Shown one piece after another: positions 25,875 to 32,570 of a DNA stretch of 64,000 nt (its first letter is position 1; every line of letters starts with the position of its first letter). Origin of the DNA: Streptomyces stelliscabiei. GTDB lineage: Bacteria; Actinomycetota; Actinomycetes; Streptomycetales; Streptomycetaceae. Below the pieces are notes generated by a model. It saw only the letters and a list, made by a program, of their open reading frames with translations, made no database searches and was not told the DNA's origin. Both the position numbers and the translations under genes were made by a program. The DNA lies in the NCBI RefSeq assembly GCF_014873495.1, contig NZ_JADBGF010000001.1, positions 6,510,001-6,574,000 on the forward strand. Reading direction: 5' to 3'.

Positions 25875-26264
25875 TCAGCGGGCCTTGCGGCGCCTCTGGT
25901 TGGCCCGTGCGGCCTCTGCCTTGCTCTTGACGTCGTGGCAGGTGGTGCAGGCGAGGCCGAGGTTGTCGAGGGAGCGGCGTGCTCCGCCTTCGCTGATGGG
26001 GATGACGTGGTCGAGCTCGTGTGGCTCGGCATCCTCGTCGTCGGGGTCGACGGGTTCGGCGCCGCAGATGTAGCAGCATCCGTTGTCACGCTTGGTGATC
26101 TTGCGCTTGAGCGTGCGCCACTCTCCGCTTGAGATGCCGTATCGCTCGGCCTTGTTGTCGCGTCCTCGCCATGGGATGGGCTGGTGTTCGTCGCAGCGTG
26201 ATCCCTTGGTGGCGAACTCAGAGCACTCGGGGTCGGTGCAGCGTGAGGGTGGGGCGTACGGCAT
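25875..26264 (-). CDS. HNH endonuclease of the packaging module
   Basis: This 129-aa protein has an N-terminal Cys pair (CTDPEC, CDEHQ), then GCCYICGAEPVDPDDEDAEP and the HNH core ELDHVIPISEGGARRSLDNL followed by ACTTCH. Small HNH proteins next to terminase genes in HK97-like phages help terminase cut at cos sites during packaging. The context makes this more likely than homing. It is followed by the P27 small and the large terminase genes. Confidence 0.92.
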   Translation of the reverse strand: MPYAPPSRCTDPECSEFATKGSRCDEHQPIPWRGRDNKAERYGISSGEWRTLKRKITKRDNGCCYICGAEPVDPDDEDAEPHELDHVIPISEGGARRSLDNLGLACTTCHDVKSKAEAARANQRRRKAR

Positions 26265-26309
26265 GGCCTACCCACCCCCCTGTACCTCCCCCTGGGGGTC
26301 CCCTGGGGG

Positions 26310-26516
26310 TCATGGGCGCCTGCAGGCCTTGCGTCCGCAGTCGATGATCCTGGGGTTGCTGTAGGCCTCGACGATGCTGTCTGCCTGGGCTTGGTGCTTG
26401 GTCATGGCGTCTGGGTCGATGCCTGTGGCTACCTCTAGCTCGGCGATGGTGTACGCGGATGCTCGGTGATGGGTAGGGCATCGGCCTGCGATGGCCTGCA
26501 GAAGGCTCCTGAGCAT
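26310..26516 (-). CDS. Small hypothetical protein
   Basis: This 68-aa frame starts MLRSLLQAIAGRCPTHHRAS. It has an HTH-like middle (AYTIAELEVATGIDPDAMTK) and a Cys in its basic end (IIDCGRKACRRP). No strong ribosome site stands before the ATG at 26516. It may be translated by coupling to the tiny frame just upstream. Coding potential is moderate, and it may be a small DNA-binding protein. Confidence 0.5.
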   Translation of the reverse strand: MLRSLLQAIAGRCPTHHRASAYTIAELEVATGIDPDAMTKHQAQADSIVEAYSNPRIIDCGRKACRRP

Positions 26517-26519
26517 GGG

Positions 26520-26591
26520 TCAGGCGCTGGTGAGCGGCCTGTGGGCGTGCCTGGGGTGTCTGTGGGGGGTGTTGAGGACGTGGTGGGTCAT
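26520..26591 (-). CDS. Possible 23-aa leader peptide
   Basis: An ATG at 26591 follows CAGAGGACCCCC and opens a 23-codon His/Pro/Arg-rich frame (starts MTHHVLNTPHRHPRH). The 27 bases covering the ribosome site and start nearly repeat at 29698-29724 before a membrane protein gene. That similarity is the only reason to list it. It could be a leader for the 68-aa gene or a gene remnant. Confidence 0.3.
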   Translation of the reverse strand: MTHHVLNTPHRHPRHAHRPLTSA

Positions 26592-26624
26592 GGGGGTCCT
26601 CTGGGGGGTGTGGGTGAGGTGGTT

Positions 26625-26705
26625 GGCACCCGCCCGGCGTGTGTACCGCGGCCCCACGCGGCTGCGGGAGACCTCCCCGGGTCTCGTACGCGTCGGGCGG
26701 GTGCC
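26625..26705. repeat. 12-bp inverted repeat with structured loop
   Basis: Perfect arms ggcacccgcccg (26625-26636) and its complement (26694-26705) enclose 57 bases that can fold further (ccgcgg...cgcgg). It lies in the non-coding gap between the plasmid-like block and the packaging genes (26592-26821). This is the place where a cos or pac region would be expected in this gene order. Confidence 0.55.
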
Positions 26706-26716
26706 GGGCATCGAAA

Positions 26717-26745
26717 AAGGCCCTCGGGTCAGGTCCCGGGGCCTT
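26717..26745 (-). terminator. Intrinsic-type terminator
   Basis: On the minus strand AAGGCCCCGGG and CCCGAGGGCCTT form an 11-bp stem with one bulge, followed directly by TTTTTCG. It is the best classical terminator in the prophage. It lies after the small HTH gene at 26822, so it should end leftward transcription before the packaging genes. Confidence 0.75.
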
Positions 26746-26821
26746 GATCAATGCCTGTATGTGTGTCCGTTTTCGGACATGGCTGTGACGGGGAGATCGT
26801 TACAGCTCGCTGACCTGCGCG

Positions 26822-27052
26822 TCAAGCTGAATGGCGTTCAGGTTGCATGAGGGGCTGGTCAGAGCGCTTGAGGCGGTCCGCGTGGAGGGCAGTGACCTCC
26901 TGGACGTCGAACTCGGGGCGTCGGGGGCTTCCTCCGACGCGGTGGAGCTTGCCCCGGTGGACCAGGAGGCGGAGGTTCTCGCGGGAGACGCCTAGGAGCG
27001 TGGCGGTCTGTTCGGCGGTGAGGCGCCCTCGGCGTGGCTGGTAGGACTCCAT
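26822..27052 (-). CDS. Small HTH protein (excisionase/MerR-like)
   Basis: This 76-aa protein has a winged-helix/HTH_17-type motif RLTAEQTATLLGVSRENLRL followed by LVHRGKLHRVGG and EFDVQEVTALHADRLKR. This is the layout of excisionase-type DNA-binding proteins. It is far from the integrase, so it may instead regulate late genes. It stands alone between two terminator hairpins. Confidence 0.75.
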   Translation of the reverse strand: MESYQPRRGRLTAEQTATLLGVSRENLRLLVHRGKLHRVGGSPRRPEFDVQEVTALHADRLKRSDQPLMQPERHSA

Positions 27053-27081
27053 GGGCCCATGGTGCCGTACGGGCGTTCGGG

Positions 27082-27114
27082 GCAGGCCCGGCCGGCGTTG
27101 CGGGCCGGGCCTGC
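27082..27114 (-). terminator. GC-rich hairpin terminator
   Basis: Perfect 12-bp arms gcaggcccggcc (27082-27093) and its complement (27103-27114) with a 9-base loop lie just after the stop of the 160-aa membrane protein gene. No T-run follows, as is common for Streptomyces terminators. Confidence 0.65.
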
Positions 27115-27124
27115 TGGTGGAGGG

Positions 27125-27607
27125 TCAGTAGTTGCCGTTGGCGAGGAGTTCGCCGTCCTTGTCGTAGACGGTCACCAGGCCGTTGTCTGACTCGTAGCAG
27201 GACGCGAAGGCGGAGGCGATGAGCTTGCCGTCGGAGGCGTGCTCTCCGACGATGCCGCCGGTGTAGTCGGTGAAGACTTCGGCGGCGTCGAGGACGTTGT
27301 TCGACTTGTCCGTGCCGGTGACCTTCGTGACGTGCTGGACGGCTTCCTTCTCCGTGGGGGTGCCGGACTTGGCGACGCAGTCTTTGAACTGCTCGGCGAG
27401 GGGCTTGCCTTCGGCCTGGTCCTTGGTGCTGTCCTTGGAGCCTTCAGCGGTGACGGCCTTGTCCTTGCTGCTCTTGTCGGCGCTGTCGTTGCCACCTGCG
27501 GAGCTGATGACGGCGATGACGACGATGAGGGCGATGATGCCGAGGCAGCCCAGGCCCATGAACTTGCCGATGGACCGCTTCTTGGGCTGCTGCTGTTGCT
27601 GACTCAC
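27125..27607 (-). CDS. Membrane-anchored hypothetical protein
   Basis: This 160-aa protein starts at the GTG at 27607 (GGGAG just upstream). It has a Gln/Lys-rich head (SQQQQQPKKRSIGKF), one membrane helix (about 16-36, LGCLGIIALIVVIAVISS), a Lys/Ser/Asp-rich linker and a small extracellular domain of about 90 residues with two Cys. Its low GC in places and its own promoter region suggest independent expression, perhaps in the lysogen. This layout is found in surface exclusion proteins and in ordinary host proteins. Function unknown. Confidence 0.7.
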   Translation of the reverse strand: MSQQQQQPKKRSIGKFMGLGCLGIIALIVVIAVISSAGGNDSADKSSKDKAVTAEGSKDSTKDQAEGKPLAEQFKDCVAKSGTPTEKEAVQHVTKVTGTDKSNNVLDAAEVFTDYTGGIVGEHASDGKLIASAFASCYESDNGLVTVYDKDGELLANGNY

Positions 27608-27647
27608 TGTGCTCCCTTGGTGCTTCTGGGTGAGGGTGTGAATGTAG

Positions 27648-27653
27648 TTTATA
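27648..27653 (-). promoter_or_regulatory. Candidate -10 box (TATAAA) for membrane protein gene
   Basis: TATAAA on the minus strand lies about 40 bases before the GTG start at 27607, in an AT-rich patch unusual for this genome. A weak TTCGGC -35 stands 16 bases upstream. With the nearby GTCACTA palindrome it makes a plausible regulated promoter. Confidence 0.35.
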
Positions 27654-27686
27654 TCGGGGCGAAGGCGGAGCCGAAGGATCGTTTCC

Positions 27687-27702
27687 GTCACTAGGTAGTG
27701 AC
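27687..27702. promoter_or_regulatory. GTCACTA-gg-TAGTGAC operator-like palindrome
   Basis: Perfect 7-bp arms lie upstream of the candidate promoter for the 160-aa membrane protein gene, and a further GTGAC half-site stands at about 27707-27713. This looks like a repressor or activator site. The protein that binds it is unknown. Confidence 0.5.
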
Positions 27703-27757
27703 TCGGAAGTGACAACCGTGCAGAGCACGGTGACGGAAGGCCCGGCGGGCGAGGTGG

Positions 27758-27922
27758 TCAGTCTTCCCGGGTGATTTCCACGGTGTACTCGTCCTGTCCA
27801 GCGCCTGCTACGGGCTTCGGTACGGGCGGGAAGTAGCCGCCTCGGGAGGCCTGGTAGACGGTTTCGTGGCCTTGCAGGCGGGGGTCGTCGGGCTCGATGG
27901 GGCCCTTGAATCCGAGTGCCAT
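27758..27922 (-). CDS. 54-aa hypothetical protein
   Basis: This 54-aa frame starts at the ATG at 27922 with GGAG nine bases upstream. The product opens MALGFKGPIEPDDPRLQGHE and ends EYTVEITRED. It is acidic, Pro-rich and has no membrane segment. The clear ribosome site, Streptomyces-like codon use and tight position in the leftward gene block support it as a real gene. No family was recognised. Confidence 0.6.
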   Translation of the reverse strand: MALGFKGPIEPDDPRLQGHETVYQASRGGYFPPVPKPVAGAGQDEYTVEITRED

Positions 27923-27959
27923 GATGGCGGTCTCCTGTCTCGTGTTCGGGATGGGTGGA

Positions 27960-28001
27960 CCGGGGCGGCCGTACTTCTTGGCGGAGGGGCGGCCGCCCCG
28001 G
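27960..28001 (-). terminator. 12-bp GC hairpin after Spd-like block
   Basis: Arms ccggggcggccg (27960-27971) and its complement (27990-28001) form a perfect stem with an 18-base loop, downstream of the 196-aa membrane protein gene. Next to it (28005-28060) are four gtaga(t/c)gg repeats. It probably ends most transcripts of the plasmid-like block. Confidence 0.55.
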
Positions 28002-28054
28002 GGCTTGGTAGATGGGCCGGTAGATGGTGGTAGACGGCCCGGTATACGCGCAGG

Positions 28055-28645
28055 TCAGTCGGCGGTAGACGGGGCGGGAGGCGCCCCCTGGGGCTCGGCC
28101 GGGGAAGGGGTCTGCAGGTCCCTTCGGCGCACCCCCCAGGTGGGGGTTCGGCCCACCTTCACGCCGCGGTCCACGGGCACTCCGAGGCGCTCCAGATGGA
28201 CGCGCAGATCGGTGACCGTGCGGCCCTCCCACTGGCCGTGCTCCTGGAGGTGCTTGAGGACGGCCCGCAGGTGCACTCCGGAGCCGGTGCCCATGAGATC
28301 CAGCAGGAGGGTGCGGACGGCTTCCGCGCCGGCCTCCGCCGAGGGGGTCTGCAGGGTCTGTTCGGCGGGCTTCGGCGGGGGCTTGCCCGCGCGCCAGGAC
28401 GCGATGGTCCACCAGCCGGTGAGCAGCCACATCAGGGACGGCAGGGCGCGCACGAGGCGGGCGAGGACGTACACGCCGAGGGCGAGCAGGGCGATCCGTA
28501 CGAAGACGCCGAGGGCTCCGCGCCAGCCGGTCAGGTCGGCGCGGCGGCCACGGGCGCACCATGCTGCTGCGCGGGTGCCCAGGCGTCGGGCGTACGTGCG
28601 GGAGCCGACGGAGAGGCGTCCTGCGGCGCTGGAGAGCCGGGTCAC
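28055..28645 (-). CDS. Membrane protein of plasmid-like block (Spd-like)
   Basis: This 196-aa protein has a basic N-terminus (Arg-rich, about 1-42), one long membrane region (about 45-87, two helices), a linker, and a C-terminal winged-helix-like domain (AVRTLLLDLMGTGSGVHLRA, then VHLERLGVPVDRGVKVG). It overlaps the upstream gene as GTGA. A basic head, membrane segment and DNA-binding-like end are also seen in spread proteins of Streptomyces plasmids, but I cannot name a family. Confidence 0.65.
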   Translation of the reverse strand: MTRLSSAAGRLSVGSRTYARRLGTRAAAWCARGRRADLTGWRGALGVFVRIALLALGVYVLARLVRALPSLMWLLTGWWTIASWRAGKPPPKPAEQTLQTPSAEAGAEAVRTLLLDLMGTGSGVHLRAVLKHLQEHGQWEGRTVTDLRVHLERLGVPVDRGVKVGRTPTWGVRRRDLQTPSPAEPQGAPPAPSTAD

Positions 28646-29154
28646 AGGATGCCCGAGCCCTCGAAGAGGGCGCGGACGCCGTCGCCGGTGGCGTTGAGGG
28701 CGCTGGGGAGCCAGGCGAGGGCGCCGGCCATGCCTGCGGTGAGGCAGAGGGTGCTGCCGACGTAGGCGCCGCCGAGGATGCGCTTCTTGTCCTTCTTACC
28801 TGCGGCTTTGTAGGAGAGGACGGTGAGGGTGACGGCGATGACGACGACGAACGCGCCGGTCGCGCCGAGGCCGACGAGCTGGCCGGAGGTCAGGCCGGAG
28901 GAGGAGTCGGCGCCGGTGAGTGCCTGTCCGGCTCGCTCGCCTGCCCCGTTGCCGAGGGTGCCGGAGCGGGCGTGGGCCCAGCCGAGGACGCCGCCGGGGC
29001 AGGCCGCGGCGCACGCGGCGGCGGCGAAGCCCTTCCCGAACGACGAGAGCTGCTTCATCTCGCGGGGTCCGGTCCACCAGGGGTACAGGTTCGCGGTGAG
29101 GATGATCAGGGCGGCGAGGAGGCCGCCGAGGGTGAGGGTGGTCGTGGCGGTCAC
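28642..29154 (-). CDS. Polytopic membrane protein of plasmid-like block
   Basis: This 170-aa protein starts at the GTG at 29154 (GTGA overlap). It has three or four membrane helices (about 5-20, 38-58, 88-112 and 126-148) and a short Lys-rich loop (KAAGKKDKKR). There are no catalytic motifs. Coupling to genes on both sides suggests a membrane complex with the 196-aa and 183-aa proteins. Confidence 0.65.
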   Translation of the reverse strand: MTATTTLTLGGLLAALIILTANLYPWWTGPREMKQLSSFGKGFAAAACAAACPGGVLGWAHARSGTLGNGAGERAGQALTGADSSSGLTSGQLVGLGATGAFVVVIAVTLTVLSYKAAGKKDKKRILGGAYVGSTLCLTAGMAGALAWLPSALNATGDGVRALFEGSGIL

Positions 29155-29702
29155 AGGTGTACTCCGGTGAGCAGGAGGAACGGGTCCCACCAGTGCAGGA
29201 CGCCGAACGCGCCCAGCGAGCTGGTGACGAGGAGGACGCGGGGCAGCCAGCGGCCCGTGTGCCGGTCCAGGGCCCAGGCGGCGGCGAGCGCGACGGCCGC
29301 GATGACGTAGGCGGCGCCGACGCCGGCCTCGGTGCGGGCCTGGTAGACGGTGTGGGACCAGATGCCGACGGGGCTCTGCCCGGCGGCCCAGGGCAGGAGC
29401 GCGGCGAGGATCGCCGAGATCATGCGCCAGGTGACCAGCCAGTCCCACAGGCGGGCGAGGAGACCGGGCTCCGGCTCGGGCTCGGCGGGCGCCACCAGGT
29501 CGACGGTGACGCGGACCTCGATCGGCCCGGGTGCAGGCGCAGGGGGCCACGGTGCGGACGGCGGTAGGGCGGGTGGGGCCGGTGGTGGGGGTGGCGGGGT
29601 GCGCCAGGGCGGTGCCTCGCCGGGTGCCGGCGGCCGGGAGGGCAGCGGGGCACCGGCCGGGATGATCCGGGTGGGGGTGATGGGGCGGCGGTCGCCGGTC
29701 AT
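29151..29702 (-). CDS. Proline-rich membrane protein
   Basis: This 183-aa protein starts at the ATG at 29702, preceded by CAGAGGACTCCC. A GTG at 29807 that overlaps the previous stop would add 35 residues. The N-terminal 60 residues are very Pro/Ala-rich with an eight-Pro run (cytoplasmic, disordered). Three membrane helices follow (about 91-110, 121-140 and 149-170). It is coupled to the next gene. The leader around the start is repeated at 26587-26613. Confidence 0.65.
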   Translation of the reverse strand: MTGDRRPITPTRIIPAGAPLPSRPPAPGEAPPWRTPPPPPPAPPALPPSAPWPPAPAPGPIEVRVTVDLVAPAEPEPEPGLLARLWDWLVTWRMISAILAALLPWAAGQSPVGIWSHTVYQARTEAGVGAAYVIAAVALAAAWALDRHTGRWLPRVLLVTSSLGAFGVLHWWDPFLLLTGVHL

Positions 29703-29793
29703 GGGAGTCCTCTGGGGCGTGTGGTGGGAGTGGCCGAGGGGGCGGGCGCCGAGCCGGGCCAGGAGGTAGCGCGTACGGCGCTCGTCGGGGCCC

Positions 29794-30600
29794 GGCTCAC
29801 GGCTCACGGGTAGAACCCGGTGCCTTTGCCGACACGAATGCGCGCCTCCTTGAGCCGGCGGCCGGCGGTGGCCTCGCTGACCCCGAGTAGTTCAGCCGCG
29901 GTGGTCTTGGTGAACTGATCGCCGTTCCTGAGCCGGGAGGCGAGCGTGGTGATCTGCTGTTGGATCTCGTCGCTCCCGGTCGAGTCCGGCTCACCGGGCG
30001 GCTCAGGGTCGGGCTCACGGCTCGGCTCAGGCTCACCAGCGGGCTCACCGGACGGCTCACGGCTCGGCTCAGGGCTCACCGGGCGGCTCACGGGCTCAGA
30101 TGCCTGCGGCTCACGGGGAAGCGTGGGCGCGACGGTGTGAGCCGGGCCGACTGCTGTACGGCGAGCGGCGGTCTCGATCGCGAGCCAGGCCGCGTCGGCC
30201 TCGAGCTGGTCGCGGGTCACGGCGGGGGCCGGCGTCGGGGCGGCGGTGAGGGCGGGCTGTGGGGTCGGATCGGCCGTGGCTGAGACGGGCTCGGGGGTGT
30301 CCTGGGCGAACGCGCGCAGCCCGGCGAGGACCGCCTCCCCCGTAGCCGGGTTGTCCGTACGGGGTGGTGCGTGGGTCGGCTCAGGGTTCGGCTCACCGGG
30401 CGCCGGGTGAGCCGGGGGCCCGGGGGGCGGGGTCGGAAGGGTGATCTCAATGGCGGCCGCAGCGTGCTCGCCGAACGACTGCGCGGGCTGGGCTCGCGGA
30501 CCCGGCTCAGGGCGGAGCTCATGAGCCGGGCCGTCCGGCTCACGGCTCACGGATGCCGGGCTCACCGGCTCACCGCCGGGCTCACGGCTCACCGGGGGCA
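29794..30600. repeat. Array of GGCTCA hexamers in the DUF2637 gene
   Basis: I count 23 copies of GGCTCA (plus strand) in this stretch, 15 of them as GGCTCAC, concentrated at 29990-30115 and 30530-30590. On the coding strand they encode Glu-Pro/Ser-Arg-Glu-Pro repeats in the disordered linker. The array may be plain codon-level expansion or a DNA-level recognition array. Confidence 0.7.
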
Positions 30601-31375
30601 GCTCAGGCCGCGCCGGGGCTGAGCCGAGCGTCCCGGCAGGCTCGGCGGCCGCGCCGACGGCGACCGGAGTGTGAGCCGGGGTGTGCTCGATGTCGAGGAC
30701 GCCGGCCACGGGGGCCAGGGCGCGTCCGTAGCGGGTCAGCCGCAAGGCCATGACCGCCGAGACGGGGGCCTTGCTGCGCCAGCGGCGGCCGTACCGGGCA
30801 CGCAGCCGGGCTTTCTCGATGCGCCGGTCCTGCTCCAGCCGGATCACGTGGTCGTAGGAGCGCAGCTCCCACAACTTCATGCGCCGCCACAGCCGGAACG
30901 TGCTGACGGGGTCAAGGAACCAGCGGCTCAGACGGACGGCGTCCATGTGACGGCCGACCGTGATGGCGGCGGTCCGGCCGATGGCGTGCCGGGCGGCCTC
31001 GACGACGACCACGAACAGGACGGGGATGACGGCGTGCATGCCGGTGCCGACCGGGTCGGGCCAGGCGGCGGCCGCGTTGAACGCGATCGTGGCGGCCGTG
31101 AGAAGCCATGCGGTGTGGCGGAGCAGGGGGAAGGGGATGCGCTGCCAGGTGAGGAGGAGGTCGAGGGCCAGGAGGACGAGGATCCCGGCGTCGATGCCGA
31201 TGGGGAAGGCGTGCGCGAAGGTGCCGAAGCCCTTGGCCTGGGCGAGTCGGCGTACGGCGGCGTAGGAGCCGATGAAGCCGATGGCGGCGATCGTGGCGGC
31301 TCCGACGCCGACGGCGACGATGAGCCGGCGCTGCAGGCGGGTGAGTGTGGGGCGGTCGCCGGGTGGCGTCGTCAC
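29804..31375 (-). CDS. DUF2637-type protein, SpdB2-like, with C-terminal HTH
   Basis: This 523-aa protein starts at the GTG at 31375 (GGAGGAGCACC upstream). Residues about 15-150 hold four membrane helices of the DUF2637 type found in Streptomyces plasmid and ICE 'spread' proteins (IGFIGSYAAVRRLAQAKGFG; FPIGIDAGILVLLALDLLLT). A basic cytoplasmic stretch follows (150-215). A long Pro/Glu-rich disordered region has SREP-type repeats (about 240-460), and a final HTH reads FTKTTAAELLGVSEATAGRR. SpdB2 proteins are thought to help plasmid DNA pass septa between hyphal compartments. No TraB translocase gene is present here. Confidence 0.8.
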   Translation of the reverse strand: MTTPPGDRPTLTRLQRRLIVAVGVGAATIAAIGFIGSYAAVRRLAQAKGFGTFAHAFPIGIDAGILVLLALDLLLTWQRIPFPLLRHTAWLLTAATIAFNAAAAWPDPVGTGMHAVIPVLFVVVVEAARHAIGRTAAITVGRHMDAVRLSRWFLDPVSTFRLWRRMKLWELRSYDHVIRLEQDRRIEKARLRARYGRRWRSKAPVSAVMALRLTRYGRALAPVAGVLDIEHTPAHTPVAVGAAAEPAGTLGSAPARPELPPVSREPGGEPVSPASVSREPDGPAHELRPEPGPRAQPAQSFGEHAAAAIEITLPTPPPGPPAHPAPGEPNPEPTHAPPRTDNPATGEAVLAGLRAFAQDTPEPVSATADPTPQPALTAAPTPAPAVTRDQLEADAAWLAIETAARRTAVGPAHTVAPTLPREPQASEPVSRPVSPEPSREPSGEPAGEPEPSREPDPEPPGEPDSTGSDEIQQQITTLASRLRNGDQFTKTTAAELLGVSEATAGRRLKEARIRVGKGTGFYP

Positions 31376-31400
31376 GGTGCTCCTCCAGGAGCAGGGAGGG

Positions 31401-31434
31401 CCGCGCCCCGGCCGGGGGTGGTACCGGGGCGCGG
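31401..31434 (-). terminator. 11-bp GC hairpin before DUF2637 gene
   Basis: Perfect arms ccgcgccccgg (31401-31411) and its complement (31424-31434) with a 12-base loop stand between the 56-aa gene and the DUF2637 gene. It may terminate or weaken readthrough. A second short stem (tgctcct/aggagca, 31378-31393) overlaps the ribosome site of the DUF2637 gene. Confidence 0.5.
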
Positions 31435-31460
31435 CGGTCAGGTGGGTCAGGTGGTGTTGC

Positions 31461-31631
31461 TCATCGGGCGGCCGCGGCTTCGCTCGCATGGGCGCGGGCG
31501 AGGGCGAGCTGGCTGCGGGCCTCGGCCTCGTTCGCGGTGCGCTGCTGCTGAGCGCGGGCGTAGTCGTCGGCGCACTGCTCGAGGAGGCTGGGTGCGGTGG
31601 CCTGGGCGTCGTGGGTGGTGGGCTTGCTCAC
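31461..31631 (-). CDS. 56-aa helical protein
   Basis: This 56-aa frame starts at the GTG at 31631, overlapping the previous stop as GTGA. It opens MSKPTTHDAQATAPSLLEQC and is followed by a long Ala/Gln/Glu helix ending EAAAAR. Small amphipathic helical proteins of this kind accompany DUF2637 genes in Streptomyces elements. Coupling and codon use support it. Confidence 0.6.
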   Translation of the reverse strand: MSKPTTHDAQATAPSLLEQCADDYARAQQQRTANEAEARSQLALARAHASEAAAAR

Positions 31632-32023
31632 GGCTGGTCACCGTCCTCGTCGTCGCAGCCGGGCAGGCCGGTGGTGTCCATGCCCATGGGCGAGGAGGCG
31701 TTGTGCATGCGCTGGACGGCCGCGGTCAGTGCGGCGGCGGCGCGCATGGCGTCCTTGCGGGCCTGGACCAGCTCGCTGACCTTCTGGTCCGGGTCACCGC
31801 CGTTGTCGATGCGGACGCGGCCGCGCTCGTAGGCGCGCATCACCGGGCCGGTGGACTGTTCGATGGCCTGGCCGAGCATTCCGATCAGGAACGAGAGGTT
31901 CCCGATCGCGGTGTAGGCGTCGCTGGGGTACTTCCAGTCGTCGCCAGCGGAGCGGGAGGCGTGGTTGAAGGCGCGGATCTGCTCGGCGGCCTGGTCCAGG
32001 TGACGGGCGGGAGTCTGGCTCAT
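31628..32023 (-). CDS. Hypothetical protein of Streptomyces mobile elements
   Basis: This 131-aa all-helical protein starts MSQTPARHLDQAAEQIRAFN. It has phrases such as YPSDAYTAIGNLSFLIGMLG and an acidic end (GCDDEDGDQP). I recall similar short helical proteins next to DUF2637 genes in actinomycete integrative elements, but no function is known. It overlaps genes on both sides by 4 bases. Confidence 0.65.
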   Translation of the reverse strand: MSQTPARHLDQAAEQIRAFNHASRSAGDDWKYPSDAYTAIGNLSFLIGMLGQAIEQSTGPVMRAYERGRVRIDNGGDPDQKVSELVQARKDAMRAAAALTAAVQRMHNASSPMGMDTTGLPGCDDEDGDQP

Positions 32024-32367
32024 CGCTGCTCGCCCCTGACCGTGTCCAGGGCGATCGCGGCGAGGCGCAGGTGCGGGGCGTACTCGCCGCGCGTGACCGA
32101 GGTCGGCCGGTCGGGCAGGGCGCGGTACATGCGGCTGATGCTGTCCTCGGCGACGACGTCGGGGAGCGGGCGGAGGATGGTGTCGGCGGCGATGTCGATG
32201 GCGCGCTCGAGGTCCAAGCCGGTCAGCGGGTGGCCGGGTTCCATCTCGAGGAGGCGCGCGGTGGTGATGAGCATCTGCGCGGCGTAGGAGGGCTGGTTGA
32301 GGAGGACGTGGAGGGCTACGTCGACGGGGCTGGGCTGCGGGGCGGGCTGGTCGGTACGGTTGGCCAT
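32020..32367 (-). CDS. Hypothetical protein, first gene of Spd-like operon
   Basis: This 115-aa protein starts at the ATG at 32367 (MANRTDQPAPQPSPVDVALH). It is helical with ALHVLLNQPSYAAQMLITTA and a closing RLAAIALDTVRGEQR. It should be the first gene transcribed from the minus-strand promoter at about 32486-32515. The ribosome site is weak (AGGCAGG). Confidence 0.6.
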   Translation of the reverse strand: MANRTDQPAPQPSPVDVALHVLLNQPSYAAQMLITTARLLEMEPGHPLTGLDLERAIDIAADTILRPLPDVVAEDSISRMYRALPDRPTSVTRGEYAPHLRLAAIALDTVRGEQR

Positions 32368-32485
32368 CAGGGCCTGCCTTTTCGTGATGGTTGAGGTGGG
32401 CCTGGCCCCGTCCCGGAGCGCCAACTCAGCGGGACGGGGCCGTTGTGCGTTGCAGGGAAACCGGTCGCGGTGTCCCCGCCTCAGC

Positions 32486-32515
32486 ACCGTAGACCCTAGG
32501 GTCTATGCAGTGCAA
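32486..32515 (-). promoter_or_regulatory. Candidate leftward promoter of Spd-like operon
   Basis: On the minus strand TTGCAC (32510-32515) and TACGGT (32486-32491) are 18 bases apart. The 16-bp palindrome at 32490-32505 covers the -10 and the spacer, so a protein bound there would block RNA polymerase. Confidence 0.45.
32490..32505. promoter_or_regulatory. Operator 1: TAGACCCTAGGGTCTA
   Basis: This perfect 16-bp palindrome lies inside the divergent promoter region. It shares its core with operator 2, with centres 24 bases apart (a little over two helical turns). CTAG is rare in Streptomyces DNA, which makes the pair stand out. The likely binder is the HTH protein encoded from 32571. Confidence 0.7.
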
Positions 32516-32533
32516 GACCCTAGGGTCTAGAGT
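32504..32533 (+). promoter_or_regulatory. Candidate rightward promoter of HTH gene
   Basis: On the plus strand TATGCA (32504-32509) and TAGAGT (32528-32533) are 18 bases apart, with operator 2 in the spacer. The match to the consensus is weak. The start at 32571 lies about 38 bases further on. Confidence 0.3.
32515..32528. promoter_or_regulatory. Operator 2: AGACCCTAGGGTCT
   Basis: This perfect 14-bp palindrome has the same core as operator 1. It lies in the spacer of the candidate rightward promoter, so one regulator could repress both directions. Confidence 0.7.
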
Positions 32534-32570
32534 CGGGGTTGTCGCGCTCCACGGCACGGAGGGAGCGTCA

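Noticed and set aside
25875..26264. The terminase-linked HNH gene as a homing endonuclease
   Set aside because: Its position directly before the terminase genes fits the known packaging role of HNH proteins, unlike the zinc-knuckle HNH gene at 18095 that interrupts the capsid-connector order.
27444..28562. Minus-strand frame with repeated YR.IY phrases next to the hairpin at 27960
   Set aside because: The repeats come from gtaga(t/c)gg DNA repeats; the frame overlaps the better supported 54-aa and 196-aa genes.
30671..32287. A 538-codon plus-strand frame opposite the DUF2637 gene
   Set aside because: Runs across several real minus-strand genes and the hairpin at 31401-31434; Gly/Val-rich with no recognisable domain.
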